NCBI RefSeq assembly: GCF_000308495.1
Contig: NZ_BAFU01000044.1
Location: 62,001 to 126,000 of the forward strand
Source: Nocardia brevicatena NBRC 12119
Lineage (GTDB): Bacteria; Actinomycetota; Actinomycetes; Mycobacteriales; Mycobacteriaceae
Direction of reading: 5' to 3'
Length of the DNA stretch: 64,000 nucleotides
The translations under genes and the position numbers were made by a program. Every line of letters starts with the position of its first letter. Positions within the stretch are counted from its first letter, which is position 1. This document shows, one piece after another, positions 25,977 to 33,623 of this stretch. The notes under the pieces are model-generated. The model was given only the letters and a program-made list of their open reading frames with translations. It was not told the origin of the DNA and searched no databases.

Positions 25977-26381
25977 TCACCGCGCGTCGTGGGGTGCGGG
26001 CTGGAACAGTTCGACAAGGTTGCCCGCGGGGTCGTGCAACAGGATCTGCTGCCCGCCGGGGCCGCTGATGATGTCGTTGCGGAAACCGATCCCGGCCGCC
26101 TGCAGCCTTGTCGTTTCGGCGCGGATATCGTCGACGACGAGTTGGATGCGGTTCCAGCCGGTGCCCGCTGCCGGGACGGCGCCGTCGGGCATGGGACGTC
26201 CGGCGGAACTCTGGGGCCCGGCGAGAAGCAACTGCAGCGGACCGCGCCTGACGGCGGCGAAGGCGGGTGCGGCGTCGAAGTCGAGGTCGAAGCCGAGATG
26301 GGTGGTGTAGAAGTCGACAGCCGCGCGCACGTCGTCGACGAGGTATCGGACGCGGGCGAGTTCGGTCGGTGCGGTTGCCAT
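25977..26381 (-). CDS. VOC-family (glyoxalase/dioxygenase fold) protein
   Basis: 134 residues with two beta-alpha-beta-beta-beta modules. Module 1 is ELARVRYLVDDVRAAVDFYTTHLGFDLDF; module 2 is WNRIQLVVDDIRAETTRLQAAGIGFRNDI, ending in LLHDPAGNLVELFQPA. The terminal glutamate in NLVELF is the usual metal ligand; the module-1 metal position is not a clear histidine. Members include glyoxalases, fosfomycin-resistance proteins and ArsI carbon-arsenic lyases. The thiol pair characteristic of ArsI is absent, so it is not called ArsI. It lies 21 bases after the ArsR-phosphatase gene in the same operon. Confidence 0.85.
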   Translation of the reverse strand: MATAPTELARVRYLVDDVRAAVDFYTTHLGFDLDFDAAPAFAAVRRGPLQLLLAGPQSSAGRPMPDGAVPAAGTGWNRIQLVVDDIRAETTRLQAAGIGFRNDIISGPGGQQILLHDPAGNLVELFQPAPHDAR

Positions 26382-26402
26382 GTCCGGATCTCCTTCGGAT
26401 TA

Positions 26403-27128
26403 TTAGAGGGGTGGGAACCCGATGCGGGTGTCGAGTTCTCGGGCGACGCGCCGGAATTCCGGGTAGGTCGCCGCATCGGAGGTGCCGGAGGCGGAGGGAT
26501 TGGGCAGGCTCCAGTGCACCGCGACGGCCGGTCCGTGGTCGTGGGGAACCTCGCGGATCCTGTCGCACAACGTGATCACGTAGTCGAAGCGTCGCCCCGC
26601 GACAGCGTCCAGTGACTGCGGCTGCCGGAGTTGCGGGTCGATGCCGTAGTCCTCGCGGAGGACCCGGGCCGTGTTCGGGTGCAGCCGCGGTGCGGGATGG
26701 CTGCCTGCGCTGGTGACGTCGATGCCCTCGACGCGGTGCCGCAGCAGCGCCTCGGCGATCGGCGACCGCGCGCTGTTGCCGGTGCACAGGAACAGCACCG
26801 AACTGCCGTCGTGCCACCGACCGCCCGTGGGCGCCAGTGCCGGATGCAGCGCGGCGGCCGCGTCACCGAACGCGGTGGCGCAGCGCGCCGTATCGAGGTG
26901 GTAGTAGCTGTCGCGGCCGTCGAAGCTGCTGCGTCGTGCGGCGACCAGCCCGGCCGCACGCAACAGCCGCAGGTGATACGAGACCAGGTTCTGCGGCTCA
27001 CCGACGGCGTCGACCAACTCCCGCACCCGGCGGTCGCTGGAGGCCAGTTCGGTCATCAGTGCCCATCGCAGGGGATGGGCCGCCATCCGCATCAGCATCG
27101 GGACCGGTACTCGATCGGAAGTCCGCAC
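26403..27128 (-). CDS. ArsR-type repressor fused to a low-molecular-weight phosphatase/arsenate-reductase domain
   Basis: 241 residues, two domains in one chain. Residues ~1-100 form an ArsR winged helix: PLRWALMTELASSDRRVRELVDAVGEPQNLVSYHLRLLRAAGLV, then a wing RRSSFDGRDSYYHL. Residues ~108-241 are an ArsC/LMW-PTP domain with the P-loop VLFLCTGNSARSPIAEALL (C-x5-R) and SAGSHPAPRLHPN, plus DYVITLCDRIREVP. Such fusions are known in actinobacteria and are linked to arsenic. The GTG at 27126-27128 sets the start. The gene leads an operon with a VOC protein and an APC permease, and an ArsR-like inverted repeat lies directly upstream. Metal-sensing cysteines in the helix-turn-helix are not obvious. 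Confidence 0.87.
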   Translation of the reverse strand: MRTSDRVPVPMLMRMAAHPLRWALMTELASSDRRVRELVDAVGEPQNLVSYHLRLLRAAGLVAARRSSFDGRDSYYHLDTARCATAFGDAAAALHPALAPTGGRWHDGSSVLFLCTGNSARSPIAEALLRHRVEGIDVTSAGSHPAPRLHPNTARVLREDYGIDPQLRQPQSLDAVAGRRFDYVITLCDRIREVPHDHGPAVAVHWSLPNPSASGTSDAATYPEFRRVARELDTRIGFPPL

Positions 27129-27140
27129 CCCGCAATATAT

Positions 27141-27171
27141 ATCAAACCAATTTGATGCGAAATGATTTGAT
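27141..27171 (-). promoter_or_regulatory. ArsR-type operator upstream of the fusion gene
   Basis: ATCAA-N6-TTGAT (27141-27156, extended to ATCAAA/TTTGAT) matches the classic ArsR/SmtB operator. A third TTTGAT follows at 27166-27171, 15 bases from the second. It lies 13 bases upstream of the start codon in an AT-rich pocket, so a bound repressor would block transcription of its own operon. Confidence 0.65.
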
Positions 27172-27370
27172 GGGATTGCCTCGGCTCGGGCCGTGAGTTC
27201 GGTCCGGCCGCTCCTCCGGTTCGTGAGCCGTTGTCGGCTGGTGCCGCGGCCGAGCCGACCCGCGACTCCCACCGCCTCCCCGCGCTGCCTGAGGCGGGTC
27301 TGCGCCCCGGCAAGCGGCGGGAATCGGCGCGTGCGGGACGTCCCACGGCCGGTGGGCGCGCCGCGCCGGT

Positions 27371-27955
27371 TCAGCGGAGCGCGGCGCCCAGGCGTTGGCG
27401 GATACCGCCGATGAACAGCTGGAGACCGAAATCGAATCGGGCAGTGGGGTCGGGGGTGTCTGCGCCGGGATCGGGGGAGTCGGGGAGGGCGCCGACGGAG
27501 TCCATCTGCATCCGGGACTGTTCGTCGACGGTATGGCCGAGCACGTAGTACAGCAGGGCGTAGGCGGCCAGTTCGGCTTCGGCGCGGGACATACCGGCGC
27601 GGATCACGGTGCTCGCCATACGCTCTCGGCCCTTGCTGGTGGTGAGGCGGGAGGCGTAGGTGGCGGAGACCAGTTCGGCACCGTCCCGGTAGGTGAGCAG
27701 GCAGTCACGGAGCCGGTGGGCGAGCTCGGCGAGGACGCCGGCCCAATCCTCGGCGGTCACCGGTTCTTCCATCGGGGCCAGTATCCGGTCGGCCACGGCA
27801 CCCAGCAGAGCCTGTTTATCGGTGAAATGCCAGTACAAAGCACCCGGCTGTACCCGTAGGGCGCCGGCGAGGCGGCGCATGGTCAGGTCGGCGAGGCCGT
27901 ACTGGTCGAGGATGGCGAGGGCCCCGTCGACCACATCGGCCCGGTGCAACTGCAC
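27371..27955 (-). CDS. bioQ: TetR-family biotin repressor BioQ
   Basis: 194 residues. The TetR helix-turn-helix is at the N terminus: RADVVDGALAILDQYGLADLTMRRLAGALRVQPGALYWHFTDKQALLGAVADRIL. The rest is a helical ligand and dimer domain. BioQ is the known repressor of biotin genes in Corynebacterium and Mycobacterium. The assignment rests on the fold, divergence from bioB, and three copies of the BioQ operator in front of bioA, bioF and the shared bioQ/bioB promoter. GGAGGA lies 7 bases before the GTG start. BioQ itself does not bind biotin in known cases, and how it senses demand is unsettled; here it probably also represses its own gene. Confidence 0.82.
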   Translation of the reverse strand: MQLHRADVVDGALAILDQYGLADLTMRRLAGALRVQPGALYWHFTDKQALLGAVADRILAPMEEPVTAEDWAGVLAELAHRLRDCLLTYRDGAELVSATYASRLTTSKGRERMASTVIRAGMSRAEAELAAYALLYYVLGHTVDEQSRMQMDSVGALPDSPDPGADTPDPTARFDFGLQLFIGGIRQRLGAALR

Positions 27956-27978
27956 GGTTCGGTCCTCCCGATGGTGTT

Positions 27979-28019
27979 TTGACTCACTCCTGCCGCTACC
28001 CTAGCCTGAACACCGTTCA
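27979..28019 (+). promoter_or_regulatory. bioB promoter with overlapping BioQ operator
   Basis: TTGACT (27979-27984) and TAGCCT (28002-28007) are 17 bases apart. TGAACACCGTTCA (28007-28019) begins at the last base of the -10, so a repressor would cover the start of transcription. The same arrangement, sharing one T, is seen at bioA. The site also lies 52 bases from the divergent bioQ start. Confidence 0.82.
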
Positions 28020-28082
28020 AGTTCAGTGTCCCGGGATATCGGGACCGGGAGACACCGCCCGCCGGACGAAGGGATTCGCGCT

Positions 28083-29120
28083 GTGACCCAGGCACCCGTG
28101 AGGACCACCGACACCCCAGCGACCACCGACGACATCCTCGCCGTTGCCCGGGAGCAGGTGCTCGAACGCGGCGCCGGGCTCGATCGGGAGCAGACCCTGC
28201 GGGTGCTGCGACTCGGCGACGACCGGCTGGAAGAGCTCCTCGAGCTGGCACACGAGGTGCGGATGAAGTGGTGCGGGCCCGAGGTCGAGGTCGAGGGCAT
28301 CATCAGCCTGAAGACCGGCGGCTGCCCGGAGGACTGCCACTTCTGCTCCCAGTCCGGTCTGTTCCAGTCGCCGGTGCGTGCCGCCTGGCTCGATATCCCC
28401 AGCCTGGTGGAGGCGGCCAAGCAGACCGCCAAGACCGGCGCCACCGAATTCTGCATCGTCGCCGCCGTGCGCGGCCCGGACGAGCGGCTGATGGCGCAGG
28501 TCGCCGCCGGTGTGGAGGCCATCCGCAACGAGGTCGACATCCAGGTGGCGTGCTCGCTGGGCATGCTCACCCAGGATCAGGTCGACCAGCTCGCCGCCAT
28601 GGGCGTGCATCGCTACAACCACAACCTGGAAACCGCCCGCTCCCACTTCCCCAACGTGGTCACCACGCACACCTGGGAAGAGCGCTGGGACACCCTGCGC
28701 ATGGTGCGCGAGGCCGGTATGGAGGTCTGCTGCGGCGGCATCCTCGGCATGGGCGAAACCCTCGAGCAACGCGCCGAATTCGCCGCCGACCTCGCCGAAC
28801 TCGAACCCGACGAGGTTCCGCTGAACTTCCTCAACCCGCGACCGGGCACCCCCTTCGGCGACCTCGAGGTCCTGCCGGCCGCCGACGCGCTGCGCGCGGT
28901 CGCCGCGTTCCGGCTCGCGTTACCGCGCACCATGCTGCGGTTCGCGGGCGGTCGGGAGATCACCCTCGGCGATCTGGGCGCCAAGAAGGGCATCCTCGGC
29001 GGTATCAACGCCGTAATCGTCGGCAACTACCTCACCACCCTGGGCCGGCCCGCCGAACAGGACCTGGACCTGCTGGGCGAGCTGAAGATGCCCATCAAGG
29101 CTCTCAACGAAACCCTCTGA
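28083..29120 (+). CDS. bioB: Biotin synthase
   Basis: Radical-SAM enzyme that inserts sulfur into dethiobiotin, the last step of biotin synthesis. 345 residues. The radical cluster motif is [13 protein letters not shown] (C-x3-C-x2-C) near residue 80. Further cluster and substrate residues are in [35 protein letters not shown], and the arginine of [14 protein letters not shown] that holds the auxiliary [2Fe-2S] cluster. The N terminus has a ~30-residue polar extension. GTG 28083 is chosen with AAGGG 9 bases upstream. Followed by bsaP and a DUF2567 gene in one transcription unit; controlled by BioQ. Confidence 0.97.
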   Translation: MTQAPVRTTDTPATTDDILAVAREQVLERGAGLDREQTLRVLRLGDDRLEELLELAHEVRMKWCGPEVEVEGIISLKTGGCPEDCHFCSQSGLFQSPVRAAWLDIPSLVEAAKQTAKTGATEFCIVAAVRGPDERLMAQVAAGVEAIRNEVDIQVACSLGMLTQDQVDQLAAMGVHRYNHNLETARSHFPNVVTTHTWEERWDTLRMVREAGMEVCCGGILGMGETLEQRAEFAADLAELEPDEVPLNFLNPRPGTPFGDLEVLPAADALRAVAAFRLALPRTMLRFAGGREITLGDLGAKKGILGGINAVIVGNYLTTLGRPAEQDLDLLGELKMPIKALNETL

Positions 29121-29162
29121 CCGGGGCGAATCGGCCATGTCGGCTGGGAAGGGACCGGTGTC

Positions 29163-29393
29163 ATGGGTACTGTCGACGCTATGGACGACGAGCGCTACAA
29201 CCCGTTCACGGGCAAGCGGATCGTGCCTGGCATCGATGATCCGACCCCTCGGGCCGCGGTGTCGGGGCTGGAACCGCCGCGGTTCTGCGAACACTGCGGT
29301 CGGCGGATGGTCGTGCAGGTCAACCCGGACGGTTGGTGGGCCAAGTGCTCCCGGCACGGGGTGATCCATTCGGCGACGCTGGAACAGCGCTAG
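29163..29393 (+). CDS. bsaP: Biotin synthase auxiliary protein BsaP
   Basis: 76 residues. [10 protein letters not shown] and a small cysteine/histidine centre, [27 protein letters not shown], match the short proteins encoded after bioB in mycobacteria (Rv1590 type), which are needed for full activity of actinobacterial biotin synthase. The C-x2-C and later C-x-x-H would bind an iron-sulfur cluster or metal. It lies 42 bases after bioB, and its stop codon overlaps the GTG of the next gene (TAGTG). ATG 29163 or 29181 could start it; GAAGGG precedes the first. Confidence 0.88.
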   Translation: MGTVDAMDDERYNPFTGKRIVPGIDDPTPRAAVSGLEPPRFCEHCGRRMVVQVNPDGWWAKCSRHGVIHSATLEQR

Positions 29394-30022
29394 TGGTAGC
29401 AGGGGAGAACCCGTCCGCGACCGTGCGGGAGGTCCGCGCCGCCGCCGTCGTCCTCGCCGTCGTGGTGCTGTTGAGCGCCGTGGTCGGCGTGGTATGGGGC
29501 GTGCTGGCACCCACCAGGAGTTACCTCGTCGTCGAGCCGGATCGGCCGGTGCCGTTCACGGGGGAGAATCTGCACCACTTCGACGCGCTGGCGATATTCG
29601 TCTGCGCGGGCGCGGCGACCGGTCTGCTGTCGGCGGTGGGTGCCTGGCGGCTGCGCCGGATGCGGGGACCGATCCAGTTGGTCGGGCTGGTACTCGGCTC
29701 GGGCATCGGTGCCGTGGTGATGGCGTGGCTCGGGGAGATCGTCGCCGACCGGCGGCATCCGTTCCCCGACGAGCTCCGGGTGGGGGAGATCGTCATCGAG
29801 GCGCCGAGCGTCGAGACCTGGCTCGCTCTCATCGCCCAGCCACTCACCGCCTCGCTGGTGATGCTTTTCCTCGCGGCGCTGAGCACGGGCGTCGACCTCG
29901 GGACCGGGTTCGTCAGCGCCTTCGACGAATCCCGGCCATTGCCGCCCGAGTTCGCGCCTTCCACCGGACACCCCCACCACCCGGCTCCGGTGTCCACATT
30001 GGTGAGCACCCATCCCCATTAG
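29393..30022 (+). CDS. DUF2567 membrane protein
   Basis: 209 residues with four hydrophobic segments: AAVVLAVVVLLSAVVGVVWG (~15-34), LAIFVCAGAATGLLSAVGAW (~66-85), LVGLVLGSGIGAVVMAWLG (~96-115) and LTASLVMLFLAALSTG (~150-165). The family is known only by its position after bioB-bsaP in mycolic-acid bacteria (Rv1591 type) and has no assigned function. The GTG overlaps the bsaP stop codon, so the two are translationally coupled. Co-conservation with bioB suggests, but does not prove, a role in biotin supply or iron-sulfur handling. Confidence 0.82.
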   Translation: MVAGENPSATVREVRAAAVVLAVVVLLSAVVGVVWGVLAPTRSYLVVEPDRPVPFTGENLHHFDALAIFVCAGAATGLLSAVGAWRLRRMRGPIQLVGLVLGSGIGAVVMAWLGEIVADRRHPFPDELRVGEIVIEAPSVETWLALIAQPLTASLVMLFLAALSTGVDLGTGFVSAFDESRPLPPEFAPSTGHPHHPAPVSTLVSTHPH

Positions 30023-30271
30023 GTGCTCGCACCGCAGCACAGCGCCTACGGGCCGGGCGAAGGCAGTCCGTCGGAGGCCGGCCGAATGAGTGGCGCGACC
30101 GGTTAGGGATGCGCCGCTGCCGGGATCGTCGGCGGTCGGGGAAGTGGACACCCGGCTTCCACTTCATCCGCTCCCGGGTGCGCGCCGTCGTTCGCGTTTC
30201 TCCGGGCCGTCCTGCGAGTCCGAGCCGAAGTTCGCGTCTTTCACACGCTGTTCGGCGTGTAGGTTGGTTCC

Positions 30272-30916
30272 ATGGTGATCCGTCGGTTTCGGGACGGCGA
30301 CCGAACCGAACTGCGGGAGCTGTTCGCCCGCGCGGGGCAGGGTTCGCCGACCGAAAGTCTTTGGGGGAACCCGGCCGCCGAGGCGATGGTCTATCTGGAC
30401 CCGTATATGGATGTCGAGCCGGAGTCGTTGTTCGTCGCCGAACAGGACGGGATGTTGGTCGGGTACCTCACCGGCTGCGTGGACAGCGCGGCCTTCCCCG
30501 ATGAGAGCGTCCGGCTGGAACAGGTGATTCGCCGTCACCGCTTGGTCTTTCGTCGTCGCAGCACGGCATTCTTCGCCCGCGCTATGGTCGACGCCATCGG
30601 CGCCGCCGTGCGCCGGGTGCCCACCGCGGGCGACTTCACCGATGCTCGGTGGCCCGCGCATCTGCATATCAATGTGGCGCCGGAGGCCCGGGGCACCGGC
30701 GCGGCGGATGGGCTGATGCAGCGATGGTTCGAGCGGTTGCGCGAGGTGGGTTCGCCGGGTTGCCATCTCCAGACTCTGGTGGAGAACACCCGGGCCGTAC
30801 GGTTTTTCGAACGAATGGGTTTCCGGGCCCACGGTTCCGAGCCGCTGGTCCCGGGGCTGCGGTATCGGGGTGCGCGAGTACATCAGCGCACCATGGTGCG
30901 TGACCAGGAAACGTAG
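30272..30916 (+). CDS. GNAT-family N-acetyltransferase
   Basis: 214 residues of the GCN5-related acetyltransferase fold. Seen are the N-terminal strand MVIRRFRDGDRTELREL, SLFVAEQDGMLVGYLTG, then HLHINVAPEARGTGAADGLMQRW, where the R-G-T-G-A loop binds the pyrophosphate of acetyl-CoA, and the closing LVENTRAVRFFERMGF. It probably acetylates an amine on a small molecule or protein; substrate unknown. TAGGTT ends 6 bases before the ATG, consistent with a leaderless transcript. Monocistronic, followed by a transposon relic. Confidence 0.9.
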   Translation: MVIRRFRDGDRTELRELFARAGQGSPTESLWGNPAAEAMVYLDPYMDVEPESLFVAEQDGMLVGYLTGCVDSAAFPDESVRLEQVIRRHRLVFRRRSTAFFARAMVDAIGAAVRRVPTAGDFTDARWPAHLHINVAPEARGTGAADGLMQRWFERLREVGSPGCHLQTLVENTRAVRFFERMGFRAHGSEPLVPGLRYRGARVHQRTMVRDQET

Positions 30917-30960
30917 CGCGCAAGCTTGGTTCTTCAGGGACGGAATGGTGCATCGATTCC

Positions 30961-31292
30961 GGCGTAAAGGGTGCGAAGGTCGCGCCGCCGCGGTTCCGGT
31001 CCCGCAAGGACAACTGTCAGGCGATCCGGCTCACCCGCAACGGGTTCTCGCTGCGTGGCAACGGGAAACTGTATGTGGCCAAGGTCGGCGAATTGCGGGT
31101 CCGCTGGTCGCGGCAGCTGCCGTCGGCGCCGTCGTCGGCCACGGCGCCGTACACGACCGCGACCATAATGCCGCGAAGAATATTCTCGCCGCCGGACGGG
31201 CGGAGAGGTTGAACGCTTGTGGAGCAGATGTAAGACCCTCACGGGTGGGGGCGGTCGGCGATGAAGCAGAAACCCACCGAGATGCCGCGTAG
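30961..31292 (+). pseudogene. TnpB relic of an IS200/IS605-type element (internal deletion)
   Basis: Two pieces of a TnpB nuclease lie side by side in different frames. Piece one (30961 to ~31135, frame 1) has VKGAKVAPPRFRSRKDN, TRNGFSLRGNGKLYVAKVGEL and VRWSRQLPSAPSS, the N-terminal wedge region. Piece two (~31136-31292, frame 3) has the C-terminal end GAVHDRDHNAAKNILAAG and RAERLNACGADVRPS. DRDHNAAKN carries the last RuvC aspartate. The other RuvC residues and most of the zinc ribbon are missing, roughly 200 residues. No start codon or TnpA gene is present. The stop is followed by the hairpins that normally end the TnpB guide-RNA scaffold. Confidence 0.72.
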
Positions 31293-31327
31293 CGGCATAG
31301 TAGGAATCCCGGCCGTTCACGGCCGGG
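31282..31327 (+). ncRNA. Element right end with omega-RNA-like hairpins (relic)
   Basis: Two stems follow: ATGCCGC-GTA-GCGGCAT (31282-31298) and CCCGGCCG-TTCA-CGGCCGGG (31308-31327), joined by AGTAGGAAT and followed by AAGACGTC. IS605-family elements end with such a GC-rich hairpin, and in TnpB systems it forms the 3' part of the guide-RNA scaffold, with the guide directly after it. With tnpB broken it cannot act here unless a TnpB is supplied from elsewhere. Confidence 0.45.
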
Positions 31328-31518
31328 AAGACGTCGAGGTCGGTCGCGCCACTCGGTCCTCTCCGTCTCGAGTGCGATACCGTACGACCACTTCTCGAAC
31401 GACGCGAAGATCGCCGACACGGCGGCGACCGAGGTGGTCACTTCGATGCTTCCGTGGTGGCGTCATACCCGCACCCCGTACGCTGTGAGCGGTTTCATAC
31501 GGTTGGGAGGGAGTGATC

Positions 31519-32052
31519 GTGGTCTTCACGAATTCGCTTGTGGTCGAGGAGATCGACGCGAAGTTCTGGCGGGTTGTCGAACCACTGCACTATGCGGGAG
31601 CGGACCGGGAGTTCACGGTGCCCGTCGGGTTCCGCACCGATTTCGCGTCGGTGCCGCGGCCGGTGCTGTGGCTGGTGCCGCGCTACGGCGTGTACACCAA
31701 GGCCGCGATCCTGCACGACTATCTGCTGAAATCGGACGAGGTGAGCAAAGCGGACGCGGACGGGATCTTCCGGCGGACGCTGCGGGAGTGCGATGTCTCG
31801 GTGCCGCGCCGCCGAATGATGTGGGCGGCGGTGCGTTTCAACAGCAGACTGACGGGCGCCACCGCAGGCGATGTGGTGGCGTTCGCGATCACCGCCGTGC
31901 TGTCGCTGCTGTTCCTCGCGATCCCGGCGGCGGTCGTCACCGTTTTCCTGCTGCTGTTCTGGGTGATCGAACTCATTGCCTGGGTGATCACCTGGGCGCT
32001 GCCATCGCTGCCGACCCAGGCTCCGCCGCGGCCGGAGATGAAATCCGCCTGA
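31519..32052 (+). CDS. DUF1353 protein with C-terminal membrane anchor
   Basis: 177 residues. Residues ~1-115 match DUF1353: EFTVPVGFRTDFASVPRPVLWLVPRYGVYTKAAILHDYLL, with conserved aspartate and histidine, and a helical MMWAAVRFNS. The domain is frequent in phage and prophage regions, with unproven function. A hydrophobic hairpin (VVAFAITAVLSLLFLAIPAAVVTVFLLLFWVIELIAWVI, ~120-160) anchors the C terminus in the membrane. GTG 31519 is chosen because GGGAGG lies 8 bases upstream; in-frame GTG 31513 is too close to it. It sits between a TnpB relic and an AT-richer gene, so recent acquisition is possible. Confidence 0.75.
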   Translation: MVFTNSLVVEEIDAKFWRVVEPLHYAGADREFTVPVGFRTDFASVPRPVLWLVPRYGVYTKAAILHDYLLKSDEVSKADADGIFRRTLRECDVSVPRRRMMWAAVRFNSRLTGATAGDVVAFAITAVLSLLFLAIPAAVVTVFLLLFWVIELIAWVITWALPSLPTQAPPRPEMKSA

Positions 32053-32082
32053 GCGCACCGATCCTCGGCGAAGGTATACGGA

Positions 32083-32223
32083 ATGTCCATGGCGGGAGCG
32101 GTCGACGTGTACGGTGACGAGCCGGCCACCGGGAAGCTCGAATACGCGGTCTATCCTTCGCCGTCTTCGAAACGGCTGTCGAATTCCGCGTCGGTTAACC
32201 ATTCTTTTTCCGGTACGGAATAA
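32083..32223 (+). CDS. Short ORF, possibly the truncated start of a lost gene
   Basis: 46 residues with a good ribosome binding site (GAAGG, 7 bases before the ATG). The first ~25 residues, MSMAGAVDVYGDEPATGKLEY, look like a normal actinobacterial gene start. From about 32155 the composition turns AT-rich where the frame runs through the 3' end of the opposite-strand gene, and it ends there. A junction created by insertion of the AT-richer segment would explain this. No family recognised. Confidence 0.3.
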   Translation: MSMAGAVDVYGDEPATGKLEYAVYPSPSSKRLSNSASVNHSFSGTE

Positions 32224-32660
32224 ACACCTGTATAGTCGTGTCTCTGGATCGCGTAAGAGATCGGAAGGTCTGCATTCAGTTCGTGAAGCAGGTCCGCGAA
32301 CCAATCGCATAGGTAGTCGATGGCGAGATCGTCCAGGTCCCCGATTTCTTCGGGACTCATTCGATTCACTTCGTCCAGCTGGTCGTAAGCAGAGAACCCG
32401 CAACCGAACTCGTCGAATCCTGTCTGGTACAGGGGGGTGCCGGATGCGTCGATATCTATATGGTAGTCGCCGTCTTTCATGGGCCAGGGATTGAGTCCGA
32501 AGACGCCACCGTTACCATGCAGCTCGAACATGACGAGCCGGGTATCCGGATGGAAAGGGAAACTCAATATCTGCTTCAGTTCGTCCAGCGTATCTTCACG
32601 ATCCGCTTCGAACGAAGCGATGATCTTTTCTCGCCATTCATGGTCGAAAATTGGACTCAC
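32151..32660 (-). CDS. Unrecognised acidic protein encoded by AT-richer DNA
   Basis: 169 residues, strongly acidic, with no signal peptide or membrane segment. Segments include FDHEWREKIIASFEADREDTLDELKQIL, MFELHGNGGVFGLNPWPMKDGDYHIDID and LAIDYLCDWFADLLHELNADL. I do not recognise a family. The style (small, acidic, aromatic-rich, single domain) resembles immunity proteins of toxin systems, but no toxin gene is adjacent. Codon use is visibly less GC-biased than in the neighbours, which suggests horizontal transfer. It lies between a DUF1353 gene and nadC and has no operon partner. Confidence 0.7.
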   Translation of the reverse strand: MSPIFDHEWREKIIASFEADREDTLDELKQILSFPFHPDTRLVMFELHGNGGVFGLNPWPMKDGDYHIDIDASGTPLYQTGFDEFGCGFSAYDQLDEVNRMSPEEIGDLDDLAIDYLCDWFADLLHELNADLPISYAIQRHDYTGVYSVPEKEWLTDAEFDSRFEDGEG

Positions 32661-32762
32661 AGTCTTTCTCGGTTTCGTCGCTGCGGGCCGGACGGGTGTC
32701 GGGGCGGGCGGGGATGGGCCTCGACCACGCGCATGGCAGGAAAGTGTAGCCGCAGAAGCTCT

Positions 32763-33623
32763 TTACATGTCGAGACCGAGGTCCAGCACCCGCACGGAGT
32801 GGGTGAGCGCGCCCACCGCCAGATAGTCGACTCCGGTGCGCGCGTAGTCGGCGGCCATATCCAGGGTCAGTCCGCCGGAGGATTCCAATTCGGTCCGCGG
32901 GGCGGTGGCGTTGCGGCGCTGCACCGCGGCCTGGGTCTGCCAGAGCGGGAAGTTGTCCAGCAGAACCAGTTCCACGTTCTCGGCGAGGACCGCGTCCAAC
33001 TGGTCCAGGTTGTCCACCTCGACCTCGCATTCGATATCCGGCGCGAGATCGCGCACCGCGCGCAGGGCGTTCACCACCGATCCCGCGGCGACCACGTGAT
33101 TGTCCTTGATGAGCGCGGCGTCGCCCAAGCCCATGCGGTGGTTCACGCCGCCGCCGGCGCGGACGGCGTATTTCTGCAGGGCACGCAGGCCCGGTAGGGT
33201 CTTGCGGCTGTCGCGGATACGGCATCCGGTGCCGGCCACCGCGTCCACCCATGCGGCGGTGGCGGTGGCGATCCCGGACAGGTGGCACAGCAGGTTGAGC
33301 ATGGTCCGTTCCGCGACGAGCAGCCCGCGGGTGGGGGCGACGAGGCCCAATACCGTTTCACCGGGCGCGATCCGGGTGCCGTCGGCGACCCGTTCGGTGA
33401 TCTCGTAGCCGTTCGCGCCGATCACCTCGTCCAGCACCAGCAGGCCCACATCGATACCGGCGACCGTTCCGGGCTCTCGCGCGACCACCGACGCCTTCAC
33501 TGTCGCGTCGGCGGGGACGGTCGCGGTGGTGGTCACGTCCGGGCCGTACCGCAGATCCTCGCCGAGCGCCGTCCGGGCCACGGCCAGCACCTCCGCGTGG
33601 TCGAGCCCCGCATCCAATGCCAT
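32763..33623 (-). CDS. nadC: Nicotinate-nucleotide pyrophosphorylase (quinolinate phosphoribosyltransferase)
   Basis: Third enzyme of NAD synthesis from aspartate: quinolinate plus PRPP gives nicotinate mononucleotide and CO2. 286 residues. Characteristic are GEDLRYGPDVTT, RTMLNLLCHLSGIATAT, RDSRKTLPGLRALQKYAVRAGGG, NHRMGLGDAALIKDNHV (PRPP/quinolinate site), IECEVEVDNLDQL, VLLDNFP and ELESSGGLTLD. ATG 33623 has AGGAG before it. It is the last gene of nadA-nadB-nadC, 112 bases after nadB. Confidence 0.96.
   Translation of the reverse strand: MALDAGLDHAEVLAVARTALGEDLRYGPDVTTTATVPADATVKASVVAREPGTVAGIDVGLLVLDEVIGANGYEITERVADGTRIAPGETVLGLVAPTRGLLVAERTMLNLLCHLSGIATATAAWVDAVAGTGCRIRDSRKTLPGLRALQKYAVRAGGGVNHRMGLGDAALIKDNHVVAAGSVVNALRAVRDLAPDIECEVEVDNLDQLDAVLAENVELVLLDNFPLWQTQAAVQRRNATAPRTELESSGGLTLDMAADYARTGVDYLAVGALTHSVRVLDLGLDM

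Noticed and set aside
25977-26381. Calling the VOC protein ArsI (carbon-arsenic lyase) because of its ArsR-phosphatase neighbour
   Set aside because: The cysteine pair expected in ArsI is absent.
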